A DNA stretch of 64,000 bases from Lactococcus sp. dk101 (GCF_009601055.1 NZ_WITI01000003.1:1-64000), one strand, 5' to 3'. Numbered from the stretch's first letter, positions 19,209 to 29,201 are shown. The notes: generated by a model not told the origin, from the sequence alone. Numbers and translations are program-made.

Positions 19209-19484
19209 ATGAGATTAGATAAGTTTTTAAAAGTGTCACGTTTGATTAAACGTCGCACAGTTGCTAAAGAAGTTGCAGACAAAGGACGCGTTAAAATTAA
19301 TGGAAAATTGGCTAAATCTTCTAGTGATGTTAAATTCAATGATATTCTAGAAATTCGCTTTGGAAATAAAATTGTTGAAGCCAAAGTTTTAGAAACAAAA
19401 GAGTTTACACGTAAAGAAGACGCAGAAAAAATGTATGAGTTAATTTCTGAAAAACGCATCAAAGAGGAAGAAAATGATGGATAA
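19209..19484 (+). CDS. rqcP: S4-domain protein RqcP (YabO)
   Basis: 91 aa. The N-terminal S4 RNA-binding domain ([21 protein letters not shown], then [10 protein letters not shown]) identifies RqcP, which works with RqcH in adding alanine tails to nascent chains on stalled 60S-type large subunits. No Shine-Dalgarno sequence precedes the ATG, which falls at the predicted transcription start. The 3' end overlaps divIC. First gene of the rqcP-divIC-S1 run common to Firmicutes. Confidence 0.93.
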   Translation: MRLDKFLKVSRLIKRRTVAKEVADKGRVKINGKLAKSSSDVKFNDILEIRFGNKIVEAKVLETKEFTRKEDAEKMYELISEKRIKEEENDG

Positions 19485-19839
19485 ACAAGTCATTCATCTG
19501 AATAACGACTATACAAAACAAAAGAACAGTGAGAATAAAACGTCCATGCCTCCAAGGAGAAGACATTTAGGACTTATTTTGATTGTTGCGATGGTTCTTT
19601 TTAGCTTGGTGAGCTTGAGTTTGGTTCATGCCTATCAAGGCTTTCAAAAACAATTGAAGTTGCAGCAAGTTGTCCTCCAAACGAACACTGAACTTGTAAA
19701 TGATAACAAAATAAAAAGCGAAGAAATCAAAAAATTAAAAGACAGTGATTTCCTTGCAAAATATGCTCGAACACAAGGTTATTCGGAAACAAATGAAAAA
19801 GTTTTTGAAATTCCAGGCATGCAGAATAGTAATAACTAA
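19474..19839 (+). CDS. divIC: Septum formation initiator DivIC
   Basis: Bitopic division protein of the FtsB/DivIC family, part of the FtsL-DivIB-DivIC complex. 121 aa: a cytoplasmic basic tail ending PPRRRH, one membrane segment (about 31-52), then a heptad-like coil to about residue 92 ([22 protein letters not shown]). Ribosome site AGAGGAAG. Overlaps rqcP by 11 bases and the next gene by one. Confidence 0.92.
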   Translation: MMDKQVIHLNNDYTKQKNSENKTSMPPRRRHLGLILIVAMVLFSLVSLSLVHAYQGFQKQLKLQQVVLQTNTELVNDNKIKSEEIKKLKDSDFLAKYARTQGYSETNEKVFEIPGMQNSNN

Positions 19840-20126
19840 TGATTGGTCAAATTTCAAATATCACAAAATTCGGATTGTTTGTTCGTTTTGATACATCAGA
19901 ACGAGGCAAACAAAAAGGCCTTTTACGGTGGTCAGCAGTACCCAAAAATTTACCTAAGTTCCAAGTCGGAGATTTTATTGGCATCGAAATTTTAAAAGAA
20001 CACGATGACGATAAAATTGATTTGAGCTACCTTGATAAAGATTTCAAAAAAACATTCGGCACCTTTATACATGAAACAGGTGAGCGAATGGAAATAATTC
20101 ATAAAATGAATGAGGAATTAAAATGA
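19839..20126 (+). CDS. S1 RNA-binding domain protein (YabR-like)
   Basis: 95 aa with a single N-terminal S1 fold: GQISNITKFGLFVRF, then VGDFIGIEIL. This is the position of yabR in Bacillus, whose streptococcal relative is a post-transcriptional regulator. It overlaps divIC at TAATG and the next gene at ATGA, so all are cotranslated. Confidence 0.8.
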   Translation: MIGQISNITKFGLFVRFDTSERGKQKGLLRWSAVPKNLPKFQVGDFIGIEILKEHDDDKIDLSYLDKDFKKTFGTFIHETGERMEIIHKMNEELK

Positions 20127-21562
20127 GTACAAAAGATGGAAAATTGAATGATGGACGCACTGTTTTTTACGGTGGAAAAAAAGTTGAAGATTTATCGCAA
20201 GAACCTGTTTTTGCTAAAACTTTGAAAGTTGTTCAACGCTATTATGAACTTCAAGAAGAAGACCCTGAAACTTATGTTTACGAAGAAAATGGTGAAAAAC
20301 GTTCCATTTTGTTTATGCCAACGATGACAGTTGAAGATTTGGCACACAAACGTAAAATTTACGAACAAATTGCAAGAGAATCTTATGGTTTTCTTGGACG
20401 CACTCCTGATTTTATTGATACAGGGGTTGCCATTTTAGACTTTTATGCAGATATTCTTGGTAAAGACGATCGGACAGATTATGCCAAAAATGCGCGTGAT
20501 TGGGCAAATCGAGTAAAAACGCAAGATTTATTTATTTCACATGCCATTCAAAATCCACAAGTTGACCGTCAAAAAGGTCTTGCACAACTTTTATCAGAGG
20601 GACAAGAATTTGCGGCCGTTTGGGTTAAAGAAGAACGTGAAGATGGAGTCATTGTACGTGGTGCCAAGCAAGTTAACACACTTGCACCATTGGCTGATGA
20701 ATTACTGATTTTTAATTTGCCAGGCTTGTCTCCAGAAGATGAAAAATTTGCACTTGCGTTCTCATTGCCACTCGCAACTGAAGGTGTCAAGATGGTCTGC
20801 CGTAAACCAACCATGAAAAACGATTTTTCATTAAAGGATTATCCATTATCAGGTAACTTTGATGAAATGGATGCTTTTATCATTTTGGATGATGTTTTTG
20901 TTCCAAATGAAAACTTGTTCGTTTGTGGTTCAGTAGATAAATCCAATGCTTTCTTCCCAGGTTCAGGATTTTTTGTACATACAGCACATCAGGACGAGGT
21001 CAGAGGATATGTAAAACTTGAATTTGTAACGTCACTTGCTATACGTTTGGCTGAAAAACTTGGATTGACAGGATTTTTACGTGTTCAAGAAATGCTTGGT
21101 AGTTTGACTGTAAACCTAGAGATGATAAAATCAAGTATCATTGCCAGTGAAGTCACAGCGCACATGGAAAATGGTGTTTTAACACCAAATATGCAAGTTT
21201 TACTTGCTGTTCGTGCAAGCTTGACCAATTATTACGATGAGGCAATTCGTGTGATTGCTGAGTTTTCAAGCGGATCAGTAGTCGGAGTTCCAGATTTCCG
21301 TGAATTTGAAAACAGTGAGATTTCCGAAATTTTGAAAGCAAGCATGACAAGTCCATTGATTGATGCTGAAGATAGAGCGCTATTGCTTAATCTTGCTTGG
21401 GATGTGACGGGCGAATCATTTGGACAAAGACAAAGAACGTATGAGTTTCTCCATGGAGGAAACCCTATGTGGATTAAAAATATGCACTGGTTAAGCGAAG
21501 ACTTAAGTCAAGGTAATCAGATGTTGGACAAGGTTTTAAATAATGCAAAAGCTGAGCAATAA
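20123..21562 (+). CDS. HpaB-like 4-hydroxyphenylacetate 3-hydroxylase family protein
   Basis: 479 aa. The fold is that of the oxygenase component HpaB (FADH2-using, acyl-CoA-dehydrogenase-like): DFIDTGVAILDFYADIL in the N-terminal part, DAFIILDDVFVPNENLFV at the substrate-lid region, and a helical C-terminal half with EFLHGGNPMW. No flavin reductase (HpaC) is nearby. It overlaps the S1 gene by four bases and the beta-lactamase-fold gene by 20, so it is embedded in a division/translation operon. The substrate cannot be told from sequence. Confidence 0.8.
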   Translation: MSTKDGKLNDGRTVFYGGKKVEDLSQEPVFAKTLKVVQRYYELQEEDPETYVYEENGEKRSILFMPTMTVEDLAHKRKIYEQIARESYGFLGRTPDFIDTGVAILDFYADILGKDDRTDYAKNARDWANRVKTQDLFISHAIQNPQVDRQKGLAQLLSEGQEFAAVWVKEEREDGVIVRGAKQVNTLAPLADELLIFNLPGLSPEDEKFALAFSLPLATEGVKMVCRKPTMKNDFSLKDYPLSGNFDEMDAFIILDDVFVPNENLFVCGSVDKSNAFFPGSGFFVHTAHQDEVRGYVKLEFVTSLAIRLAEKLGLTGFLRVQEMLGSLTVNLEMIKSSIIASEVTAHMENGVLTPNMQVLLAVRASLTNYYDEAIRVIAEFSSGSVVGVPDFREFENSEISEILKASMTSPLIDAEDRALLLNLAWDVTGESFGQRQRTYEFLHGGNPMWIKNMHWLSEDLSQGNQMLDKVLNNAKAEQ

Positions 21563-22859
21563 AGTGAATATCGGAGTGGGCTTGGCGATGATCTTAATGA
21601 TCATCCCAAGCTTTTTTACATTGTGGTATCAAGATAGTAGTAAAGAAAATCAAAATCAAACAAAGAATGAAACGGTTGTAAAGGCTGCAGATATAAAAGT
21701 TGATTATTGGGAAACAATTCCAAGAAGAGCTATATCAGTTGAGCAAATGAACAAATATGCTGATGTTTCACTAACAAAGAAGCTCGGAGTAGTTGCAGCG
21801 AAAACTCGACTTAGTATTGTTGGATTAAAGGATAATTCATTCAAACTTAGTGATGGCACCTATGTTTCGGCAAAAAAAGCACAAGTTTCGTCTGACATTG
21901 TCCAAAAAACGGAAGATAAATCAGTTGAAATCTATACCAAGAGTACGACGCCAGTTTATTATAATCCTTATACAAGTTACAATACAGAAAGCTTTACTTC
22001 AGTAGCAGCTTCTGAATTATTTACAAGCATACAGGTTGCTCAAACACTTTGGGGAACTTACTATGAAGTTAGTTTGCCAAATGGGCAAAAAGGCTGGATC
22101 AGTCAAGCAAATGTATCAGAAACAAATCCGAAAATGCAGCAAGTTCAAACCTTGCTCAATCAAAAATACAACGACTCTAAATATTCAATTTATGTCAAAC
22201 AAATTGACACTAAGTTTACAGCAGGTGTAAACCAAAATGAAAAAATGTATTCTGCTAGTTTAGCTAAAATTCCAATTTTATACTGGACTCAAAAGCAAAT
22301 AAATAGTGGATATGCGAGCCTTTCGGATGGCTTACGATATGATTCAAAAATCAATAGTTTTTATGGAAGCTACCAACCTCAAGGAACTGGAAATTTACCA
22401 AAAACTGCTGATGATAAAGTTTATAGTTTACAAGATGTTATCAATCGGACAGTAAAATTATCTGATAATGTTGGAAGCAATCTTTTGGCTTATTATGAAA
22501 CCAATCAATTTAGCCAGGCATATCAAAATGCGATTAGCAAACTTGCAGGAGAGGCATGGAATCCTAAAACCAGAGAAGCGTCTGCGCAAATGGTCGGAAA
22601 TGTCCTCGAGGGCTTATATGAAGAAGGCGGAGCCTCTTTTGATGCACTCTTTAATACTGCTTTTGATAATGTAAAAATAAAAGCAGGCGTTCCTTCAACA
22701 GTGTCGGTAGCTCACAAAATTGGAAGTGCTGGATCAGAAAATCACGATGCTGCAGTTGTTTTTGCATCGACACCATACATATTAGTCATTGAAACAACAG
22801 GTGGCTCAGACCAACAAATTCAACAAATTTCTCAAGACATTTATGAGGTATTGAAATGA
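21543..22859 (+). CDS. Membrane-anchored class A beta-lactamase-fold serine hydrolase
   Basis: 438 aa. One N-terminal membrane segment (about 10-28). Residues 80-190 form an SH3-like/GW-type region (LWGTYYEVSLPNGQKGWIS). The C-terminal half is a class A beta-lactamase fold with all three active motifs: S239-L-A-K242, S307-D308-N309 and K392-I-G394. Its place beside divIC and tilS suggests a cell-wall role (carboxypeptidase or transpeptidase-like) rather than drug resistance; that is inference. It overlaps tilS at ATGA. Confidence 0.82.
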   Translation: MQKLSNKVNIGVGLAMILMIIPSFFTLWYQDSSKENQNQTKNETVVKAADIKVDYWETIPRRAISVEQMNKYADVSLTKKLGVVAAKTRLSIVGLKDNSFKLSDGTYVSAKKAQVSSDIVQKTEDKSVEIYTKSTTPVYYNPYTSYNTESFTSVAASELFTSIQVAQTLWGTYYEVSLPNGQKGWISQANVSETNPKMQQVQTLLNQKYNDSKYSIYVKQIDTKFTAGVNQNEKMYSASLAKIPILYWTQKQINSGYASLSDGLRYDSKINSFYGSYQPQGTGNLPKTADDKVYSLQDVINRTVKLSDNVGSNLLAYYETNQFSQAYQNAISKLAGEAWNPKTREASAQMVGNVLEGLYEEGGASFDALFNTAFDNVKIKAGVPSTVSVAHKIGSAGSENHDAAVVFASTPYILVIETTGGSDQQIQQISQDIYEVLK

Positions 22860-24136
22860 CGCATTCAAGCTCAAAATTGAAATTTTTAAAGACAGTAAAA
22901 GAAAGACATTATTTTGACCAGCATCAGAAAGTTCTGGTGGCTCTTTCTGGTGGCATTGATTCAATGACCTTGTTTAATTGGCTTTACGAGTTTCAAGAAA
23001 CTTTAGCGATTGAATTAGGCATTGTCCATATCAATCACGGTTTACGTGAAGCGTCTGAAAATGAAGAAAAGCAAATTAGAAAACTGGGAAATGATTTAGC
23101 TGTTCCAGTTTATGTGGCACGGTTTACAGGTGAGTTTACAGAGCAAAATGCGAGAGATTTCCGCTATCGTTTTTTTCAGGAAACCATGGAAAAGAATGCA
23201 TATACAGCACTTGTCACAGCACACCACAAAGGAGATCTTGTTGAAACGGTTTTGATGCGTCAAATTACAGGAAGACCTTTGCGAAGTTTACAGGGAATAA
23301 AAGAGTGTCAACCTTTTGCATCGGGCGAGCTTATAAGGCCTTTGCTTGACTTTTCAAAAACAGATTTTGATGCCCCAGTTTTTTACGAAGATCAGACAAA
23401 TTTTGGTTTGGATTATTTTCGAAATCGAGTAAGAAATCAGCTCATTCCGGAAATGACAGAAGAAAATCCACGCTTTTCTGAAGCTATTGCTGACTTATCT
23501 AGTGAAATTAAAAAGGCGATGACTGTCATTACTGACAACATTCAATCACTCGGTGTCATTGGTGACACCGTTGATTTGACTCTTTTTTTGAAACAGTCGC
23601 CAAGTTTACAGCATTTTATTTTACAAGAGTATTTGACAAAGTTTTCAGATATTCAAATGTCTAAAGCCCAATTTGCCGACTTATTGTTGATTTTGAACCG
23701 GCATCAGCAATACCGCTCAGAATTAAATAAAGATTATATTTTCGTAAAAAATCATGAAAATTTTTACATTGAAAAAAAGCCAAAGTCATTAGACGACGAT
23801 TGGTCAAATTATCTGGAAATTTTATCAGAAAATCCCCATGATTCTTCGTATTTTCAGATTGATTTACCACAAAATGGCAAAATCGAAATCCGTCGCAGAC
23901 GACCACACGATGTCATTTTAATCAATGGAAATCATAAGAGTTTGAGAAAATATTTCATTGAAAAACACGTTTCCTTAGAAAAAAGACAAAATTTTCTTAT
24001 TTTGGTTGAAAATAATGTCTATGGAATCGCTAATTTAGTGTGTTCTGATTTGAGTAAAGCGCTCAAAAATGATAAAATGAGAAGAACATTATGGGTCAAG
24101 CCCATCCTAAGAGAGGAAAAAGTAGAAAATGCTTGA
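22856..24136 (+). CDS. tilS: tRNA(Ile)-lysidine synthase
   Basis: Converts C34 of the CAU-anticodon tRNA-Ile to lysidine so that AUA is read correctly. 426 aa. PP-loop SGGIDS is near residue 32-37, followed by the N-terminal catalytic domain and a C-terminal tRNA-binding domain. It overlaps its neighbours on both sides, with hpt starting inside its 3' end, an arrangement common in Firmicutes. It contains a TGTCATTACTGACA near-copy of the dispersed palindrome. Confidence 0.96.
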   Translation: MTHSSSKLKFLKTVKERHYFDQHQKVLVALSGGIDSMTLFNWLYEFQETLAIELGIVHINHGLREASENEEKQIRKLGNDLAVPVYVARFTGEFTEQNARDFRYRFFQETMEKNAYTALVTAHHKGDLVETVLMRQITGRPLRSLQGIKECQPFASGELIRPLLDFSKTDFDAPVFYEDQTNFGLDYFRNRVRNQLIPEMTEENPRFSEAIADLSSEIKKAMTVITDNIQSLGVIGDTVDLTLFLKQSPSLQHFILQEYLTKFSDIQMSKAQFADLLLILNRHQQYRSELNKDYIFVKNHENFYIEKKPKSLDDDWSNYLEILSENPHDSSYFQIDLPQNGKIEIRRRRPHDVILINGNHKSLRKYFIEKHVSLEKRQNFLILVENNVYGIANLVCSDLSKALKNDKMRRTLWVKPILREEKVENA

Positions 24137-24668
24137 AAAAGATATTGAAAAGGTACTTGTTTCAGAAGAAGAAATTCGTGTTCGTTCAACTGAGCTTGGA
24201 GCAGTACTTACTGAAGAATATAAAGATAAAAATCCGTTGGTTCTTGGGATTTTACGTGGTTCAGTCCCTTTTATGGCTGAGCTTATTAAACACATGGATT
24301 GCCATTTAGAGATGGATTTCATGACTGTTTCAAGTTATCATGGTGGTACTAAATCCTCTGGTGAAGTGAAATTGATTATGGACGTTGACACAGCTGTTCG
24401 TGACCGTGACATCCTCATTGTTGAAGATATTATTGATACAGGTAGAACTTTGAAATACCTTAAGGAACTTCTTGAACACCGTGGTGCGCGCGTTAAAATC
24501 GTCACTCTCTTGGACAAACCTTCTGGACGTTTGATTGACATTGAACCTGAATGGACAGGATTTACTATTCCAAACGAATTCGTTATCGGATTTGGATTAG
24601 ACTATGAAAATAATTATCGTAATCTTCCTTATGTCGGTGTCCTTAAAGAAGAAATTTACACCAAATAA
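24129..24668 (+). CDS. hpt: Hypoxanthine-guanine phosphoribosyltransferase
   Basis: Salvages hypoxanthine and guanine using PRPP. 179 aa. The PRPP motif [14 protein letters not shown] is near residue 98, and the metal-binding [14 protein letters not shown] near the end is typical. Start overlaps the end of tilS. Five bases after the stop lies an exact TGTCAGCTCTGACA palindrome. Confidence 0.97.
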   Translation: MLEKDIEKVLVSEEEIRVRSTELGAVLTEEYKDKNPLVLGILRGSVPFMAELIKHMDCHLEMDFMTVSSYHGGTKSSGEVKLIMDVDTAVRDRDILIVEDIIDTGRTLKYLKELLEHRGARVKIVTLLDKPSGRLIDIEPEWTGFTIPNEFVIGFGLDYENNYRNLPYVGVLKEEIYTK

Positions 24669-24795
24669 TTTCTGTCAGCTCTGACAAAAATGGGAATGCT
24701 TACATCCAAAAATCAGACTAAAGTATGAAAAGCAGTTTGACCAATACTTACTAATAGAAATTAAAAAAAAAATATGTTATAACTATTACAAAATA

Positions 24796-24816
24796 GTACT
24801 GAATTTTTTCAGTATT
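24796..24816 (+). other. Hairpin in the ftsH leader
   Basis: TACTGAA pairs with TTCAGTA across a T-rich loop, 25 bases before ftsH. It may affect ftsH expression; it lacks a following T-run, so it is not a clear terminator. Confidence 0.35.
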
Positions 24817-24840
24817 AAATAAAATTAAGACAAGGAAAAT

Positions 24841-26919
24841 ATGAATAATAACAACCAAAAAAATGGCGGATTCATTAAAAATACTTTTTTATGGGTTCTT
24901 TTAGTCATTGTTGTTGTTGTTGGTATCAACTATTTCTTTAGTAACAACAATTCCAATGTTGACAAAATTAGCTACTCACAGTTGCTAACAAACATCAAGG
25001 ACAAAGACATCAAGTCGGTTACAATGCAACCTTCTGATAGCTTGATTACAGTCACAGGGGAATATAAAGAAGCTAAAAAAGTTGAGACTCGCACACCTCT
25101 TATGGGGACGACAACAACAAGTGTATCAAACTTTCAAGCCTATATCATTCCAACAGACAGTGTCATTAAAGATATTCAAAATGCTTCAAGTGACAATGGT
25201 GTTGAATTGAATGTTATTCAAGCTTCATCTAGTGGTGTTTGGCTTTCATTGCTTTCTCCATTATTGACAGTTCTCCTCATGGTCGGTATTTTCTGGCTCA
25301 TGATGGGCGGAATGGGCAATCGTGGCGGTGGCGGTGCGGGTAATCCAATGTCATTTGGTAAATCTCGTGCTAAACAACAAGACGGTAAAACAACAAAAGT
25401 TCGTTTTGCAGATGTTGCCGGTTCAGAAGAAGAAAAACAAGAACTCGTTGAAGTTGTTGATTTCCTAAAAAATCCTAAGAAATATCATGATTTAGGCGCG
25501 CGTATTCCTGCGGGTGTCCTCCTCGAAGGCCCTCCAGGAACTGGTAAAACATTGCTTGCTAAAGCAGTTGCTGGTGAAGCTGGCGTGCCATTCTACAGTA
25601 TCTCAGGTTCTGACTTTGTCGAAATGTTTGTCGGTGTCGGAGCTTCTCGTGTGCGTGATCTCTTTGAAAATGCAAAGAAAACTGCTCCATCTATCGTCTT
25701 TATTGACGAAATTGATGCAGTTGGTCGCCAACGTGGTGCTGGTATGGGCGGCGGAAACGATGAACGTGAACAAACCCTTAACCAACTCCTCGTTGAAATG
25801 GATGGTTTCCAAGATACTGGTGAATCAATCATTGTCATTGCAGCAACTAACCGTTCAGACGTACTTGACCCAGCTTTGCTTCGTCCAGGCCGTTTTGACC
25901 GTAAGGTTTTAGTTGGCGCTCCTGACGTTCAAGGTCGTGAAGCAGTACTCAAAGTACATGCTCGTAATAAGAAATTGGCTCCAGATGTCAGTCTTAAAAC
26001 AGTAGCTCAACAAACTCCAGGTTATGTTGGGGCAGATTTGGAAAATGTCTTGAATGAAGCAGCACTTGTTGCAGCTCGTCAAGATAAAAAATTCATTGAT
26101 GCTTCTGATATTGATGAAGGTATGGACCGTGCAATGGCTGGTCCTGCTAAGAAGAACCGTCTCCAATCAATGCGTGAACGTGAAATCGTGGCTTACCACG
26201 AAGCTGGTCACGCCATCGTTGGACTTGTGCTTGAAAATGGTAGCACTGTGCGTAAAGTTACTGTCGTTCCTCGTGGACGTATCGGTGGCTATATGCTTGC
26301 CCTTCCTGATGAAGAAATTATGCAACCAACAAACTTCCATCTTAAAGACCAATTAGCGAGTCTGATGGGTGGTCGTCTTGGTGAAGAAATTGTCTTTGGT
26401 GTAGCAACACCAGGTGCTTCAAACGATATTGAAAAAGCGACACACATCGCTCGTTCAATGGTTACTGAGTACGGGATGTCTGAAAAACTTGGTATGGTTT
26501 CATACGAAGGTGATCATCAAGTCTTTATTGGACGTGATTATGGTCAAACCAAGACATATTCAGAAGCTACGGCAGTTATGATTGACGATGAAGTACGTCG
26601 TATCTTGTCTGAAGCCTATGATCGTGCCAAAGAAGCGATTGAAACACACCGTGAGCAACATAAAGCAATTGCAGAAGCATTGCTCAAATATGAAACTCTC
26701 GATGCAAATCAAATCAAATCTCTCTTTGAAACAGGGGAAATGCCAAACGAAGTGGTTGAATCTACTGAACCAAAAACATTTGAAGAGTCACTTTCAGATA
26801 AAAATCATGAAGATGGTGAAAACAATCTTGTTTTTGAAGATGAAATCAATGCGTCAACTCAAGCAGAACAAACTGAACATCTGCAAGAAAATAACAAAGA
26901 AAATGAAACAGCTGAATAA
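24841..26919 (+). CDS. ftsH: ATP-dependent zinc metalloprotease FtsH
   Basis: Hexameric membrane protease that degrades damaged membrane proteins and regulators. 692 aa. Two membrane segments (about 12-30 and 129-152) flank an extracytoplasmic loop. The AAA domain has GPPGTGKT (near 231-238) and the zinc site is HEAGH (near 453-457). The C-terminal tail after residue 630 is acidic and low-complexity. Ribosome site AAGGAAA. Confidence 0.98.
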   Translation: MNNNNQKNGGFIKNTFLWVLLVIVVVVGINYFFSNNNSNVDKISYSQLLTNIKDKDIKSVTMQPSDSLITVTGEYKEAKKVETRTPLMGTTTTSVSNFQAYIIPTDSVIKDIQNASSDNGVELNVIQASSSGVWLSLLSPLLTVLLMVGIFWLMMGGMGNRGGGGAGNPMSFGKSRAKQQDGKTTKVRFADVAGSEEEKQELVEVVDFLKNPKKYHDLGARIPAGVLLEGPPGTGKTLLAKAVAGEAGVPFYSISGSDFVEMFVGVGASRVRDLFENAKKTAPSIVFIDEIDAVGRQRGAGMGGGNDEREQTLNQLLVEMDGFQDTGESIIVIAATNRSDVLDPALLRPGRFDRKVLVGAPDVQGREAVLKVHARNKKLAPDVSLKTVAQQTPGYVGADLENVLNEAALVAARQDKKFIDASDIDEGMDRAMAGPAKKNRLQSMREREIVAYHEAGHAIVGLVLENGSTVRKVTVVPRGRIGGYMLALPDEEIMQPTNFHLKDQLASLMGGRLGEEIVFGVATPGASNDIEKATHIARSMVTEYGMSEKLGMVSYEGDHQVFIGRDYGQTKTYSEATAVMIDDEVRRILSEAYDRAKEAIETHREQHKAIAEALLKYETLDANQIKSLFETGEMPNEVVESTEPKTFEESLSDKNHEDGENNLVFEDEINASTQAEQTEHLQENNKENETAE

Positions 26920-27002
26920 GCTGTTTTTTCTTTGTTTTAAAGGATTTTCGAGGCTCAATCCGAATGAAGATGAAAAAAAATAAAAAAAATCGTAGTTTAT
27001 TC

Positions 27003-27030
27003 TTGACTTTTCTCCTGAATAGTATATAAT
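27003..27030 (+). promoter_or_regulatory. Promoter of the tRNA/5S cluster
   Basis: TTGACT (27003-27008), 16 bases, TATAAT (27025-27030), 43 bases before the first tRNA. Confidence 0.8.
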
Positions 27031-27073
27031 AGAGAAGTACTGTTTTGGAGGACACAAAGCAGGTCGCGAAGTT

Positions 27074-27145
27074 GGTCGATTGGTCAAGGGGTTAAGACAC
27101 CGCCTTTTCACGGCGGTAACACGGGTTCGAATCCCGTATCGACTA
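27074..27145 (+). tRNA. tRNA-Glu (TTC)
   Basis: 72 bases. Acceptor GGTCGAT/ATCGACT with a G1-T pair, anticodon loop CTTTTCA. First of the cluster. CCA is not encoded. Confidence 0.95.
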
Positions 27146-27167
27146 TTGATATAAATATATCAGCCAT

Positions 27168-27257
27168 GGAGGATTACCCAAGTCCGGCTGAAGGGAACGG
27201 TCTTGAAAACCGTCAGGCGGGTAAAACCGTGCGTGGGTTCGAATCCCACATCCTCCT
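27168..27257 (+). tRNA. tRNA-Ser (TGA)
   Basis: 90 bases with the long variable arm of serine tRNAs, anticodon loop CTTGAAA. An apparently identical gene lies on the other strand at 30039-30128. Confidence 0.95.
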
Positions 27258-27267
27258 TTTATTTTAT

Positions 27268-27341
<74 letters not shown>

Positions 27342-27360
27342 TTACAATTTAATTTGTTTT

Positions 27361-27433
27361 GGCTCGGTAGCTCAGTTGGTAGAGCAATAGATTGAAGCTC
27401 TATGTGTCGGCGGTTCGATTCCGTCCCGCGCCA
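27361..27433 (+). tRNA. tRNA-Phe (GAA)
   Basis: 73 bases, anticodon loop TTGAAGC. The acceptor stem GGCTCGG/CCGCGCC has a T4 x C69 mismatch. Confidence 0.93.
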
Positions 27434-27463
27434 TTGATGATTTTAAATCATCTTATCTCTTAT

Positions 27464-27534
27464 GCGGATGTAGTTTAGTGGTAGAACTTCAGCCTTCCAA
27501 GCTGACCATGCGAGTTCGATTCTCGTCATCCGCT
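27464..27534 (+). tRNA. tRNA-Gly (TCC)
   Basis: 71 bases. Acceptor GCGGATG/CATCCGC fully paired, anticodon loop CTTCCAA. Confidence 0.95.
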
Positions 27535-27548
27535 TTAATAAATATTTA

Positions 27549-27622
27549 GGGAGACTAGCTCAGTTGGTTAGAGCACTGTGTTGATAACGCAGGGGTCTCA
27601 GGTTCGAATCCTGAGTTTCCCA
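27549..27622 (+). tRNA. tRNA-Ile (GAT)
   Basis: 74 bases. Acceptor GGGAGAC/GTTTCCC with one G-T pair, anticodon loop TTGATAA. Confidence 0.94.
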
Positions 27623-27624
27623 TA

Positions 27625-27740
27625 TTTGGTAATTTTGCCATAGGAGATACACCTGTTCCCATGTCGAACACAGAAGTTAAGTCCTATCGGGCTGGAAGTA
27701 GTTGAGGGTCGCTCTCCGCGAGATAAAGTCGTTGCCAAGT
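27625..27740 (+). rRNA. Solitary 5S rRNA gene
   Basis: About 116 bases. Helix I pairs TTGGTAA with TTGCCAA, and the conserved CCATGTCGAACACAGAAGTTAAG core and GGAAGTAGTTG are present. It lies between tRNA-Ile and tRNA-Asn with no 16S or 23S gene beside it, so it is an orphan copy. It looks intact. Confidence 0.9.
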
Positions 27741-27747
27741 TAGATAT

Positions 27748-27821
27748 TGCGGTTTAGCTCAGTTGGTAGTAGCGCATGACTGTTAATCATGATGTCGTCA
27801 GTTCGAGTCTGACAACCGCAG
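27748..27821 (+). tRNA. tRNA-Asn (GTT)
   Basis: 74 bases. Acceptor TGCGGTT/AACCGCA fully paired, anticodon loop CTGTTAA. Seven bases after the 5S gene, the usual 5S-tRNA-Asn order of rRNA operon ends. Confidence 0.94.
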
Positions 27822-27826
27822 TAAGT

Positions 27827-27851
27827 AAATCAGCTAAGGCTGATTTTTTTT
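27827..27851 (+). terminator. Terminator of the tRNA/5S cluster
   Basis: AAATCAGC, TAAG loop, GCTGATTT, then a T-run. Confidence 0.9.
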
Positions 27852-27903
27852 TATTCTTTTTTTGCATTTTATGGTATAATCGCGACATTGGAGGAAGATC
27901 ACA

Positions 27904-28881
27904 ATGAATAAACGTGTTCAACGTAGAAAAAAGAAAAACAAATTTGGAATTTTTATATTTACTTTTATTTTGCTTTTACTTGTAATTGGCATTGGAACTG
28001 TGACGGTAAATTCGTTGCTAACTAACAAAAAAGCGACGACTGCCAGCTCAAGCAGTCAATCGACGAAGCTTTCAATCTCCTCAACTTCTAAAACGACAGT
28101 ATCGACCAGTAAGAACTCATCATTGACTTCAACTTGGATTCAATCAAGTGCTGATAATCAAATTCCGATTTTGATGTTTCACTATGCTTCCTCACAGGCC
28201 TCAGATTTGGCAGGAGGGAGCAACTGGATGCCTGACTCAACTCTGGAGGCAGACTTAGCTGCACTCAAGGAGGCGGGCTATACGACGCTCACAGCACAAG
28301 AAGCAGTTAAAGTCTTGACGACAAAGACCAAACCAAGTAATAAAATGGTATGGTTAACCTTTGATGATGGTTCATTGACGGTTTATCGTGACATCTATCC
28401 TTTATTGAAAAAGTATAATATGCATGCGACAGCAGCCATTATAACTGGATTTGTTGACAATCATCAACCCGGAATTTTGACTTGGGAACAAATCAAAGAA
28501 ATGAAGGCAAGTGGTTTAGTTGACTTTATTAGTCATACGGTCAGCCATCTTGACTTAGGCACATTGAGTACTGCAGATGCAACTTATCAACTCAAACAAT
28601 CTAAAAAGGAGCTTGATGAGCAACTTAATCAAAATACAAACATTATTTGCTATCCAGCAGGAGGTTACAATCAACAAACCATTGAGATTGCAAAATCTTT
28701 AGGCTATAGCTATGGAACACTTGATCCAGGTAGAAATGGTGCTGTTGCTGAAGAAGCGTCCGCTGCAAATGGACTCTTTACCTTGCCACGTTTCAGAATG
28801 TCGAGTACAACAGGGCCTGATTTGATGATGTCTTATTTGAAACCTGCTACGACTTTTAATGAGCAAAATGTAAAAAATTGA
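27904..28881 (+). CDS. Membrane-anchored polysaccharide deacetylase
   Basis: 325 aa. Basic N-terminus, one membrane segment (about 14-35), a Ser/Thr-rich linker to about residue 75, then a NodB-type domain with FDDG (near 154) and SHTVSH (near 211-216), which together supply the metal-binding Asp-His-His. PgdA-type enzymes deacetylate cell-wall GlcNAc and lower lysozyme sensitivity. The substrate here is inferred. Ribosome site GGAGG. Own transcription unit, possibly fed by its own TATAAT at 27874. Confidence 0.85.
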   Translation: MNKRVQRRKKKNKFGIFIFTFILLLLVIGIGTVTVNSLLTNKKATTASSSSQSTKLSISSTSKTTVSTSKNSSLTSTWIQSSADNQIPILMFHYASSQASDLAGGSNWMPDSTLEADLAALKEAGYTTLTAQEAVKVLTTKTKPSNKMVWLTFDDGSLTVYRDIYPLLKKYNMHATAAIITGFVDNHQPGILTWEQIKEMKASGLVDFISHTVSHLDLGTLSTADATYQLKQSKKELDEQLNQNTNIICYPAGGYNQQTIEIAKSLGYSYGTLDPGRNGAVAEEASAANGLFTLPRFRMSSTTGPDLMMSYLKPATTFNEQNVKN

Positions 28882-28965
28882 AACCAATCTGTATGAGCTT
28901 TAAAATTTAAAATAGCGTTTACAGTTGAAAAAAAATGAATTTCATGTTAATATTAGATTATATAA

Positions 28966-29151
28966 AGCACTGGAATGTGCGAGCTTACTCTTTTAATTGA
29001 CCGACTATTTTTTGTATTGCATAGGGGTTCATGAGACATTCCGTAGTATGCAGACCTTCGGGGAGCGACTAAGCGGAAGCGAGAACACCCACCTGGCTTT
29101 TGAGCGGGTTCAATACGTGGGTAAGCACACGGCATTCAATCAGTGCTTTTT
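28966..29151 (+). ncRNA. ssrS: 6S RNA (probable)
   Basis: A roughly 185-base non-coding stretch whose ends pair in an irregular long helix (AAAGCACTG/CAGTGCTTT, then GAATG/CATTC and GCTTAC/GTAAGC), leaving a large internal bubble. The 3' half (ACACCCACCTGG, then GGGTTCAATACGTGG) resembles the corresponding part of E. coli 6S RNA. This RNA holds sigma-A RNA polymerase in stationary phase. Recognised by structure and motif; a covariance search would settle it. Confidence 0.7.
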
Positions 29152-29171
29152 GTGTTAATTTGTAAAATAAC

Positions 29172-29201
29172 GGCTTTCTATCTTAGATAGGAAGCTTTTT
29201 T
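29172..29201 (+). terminator. Terminator after the 6S RNA region
   Basis: GCTTTCTATC, TTA loop, GATAGGAAGC and a T-run. Confidence 0.8.
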
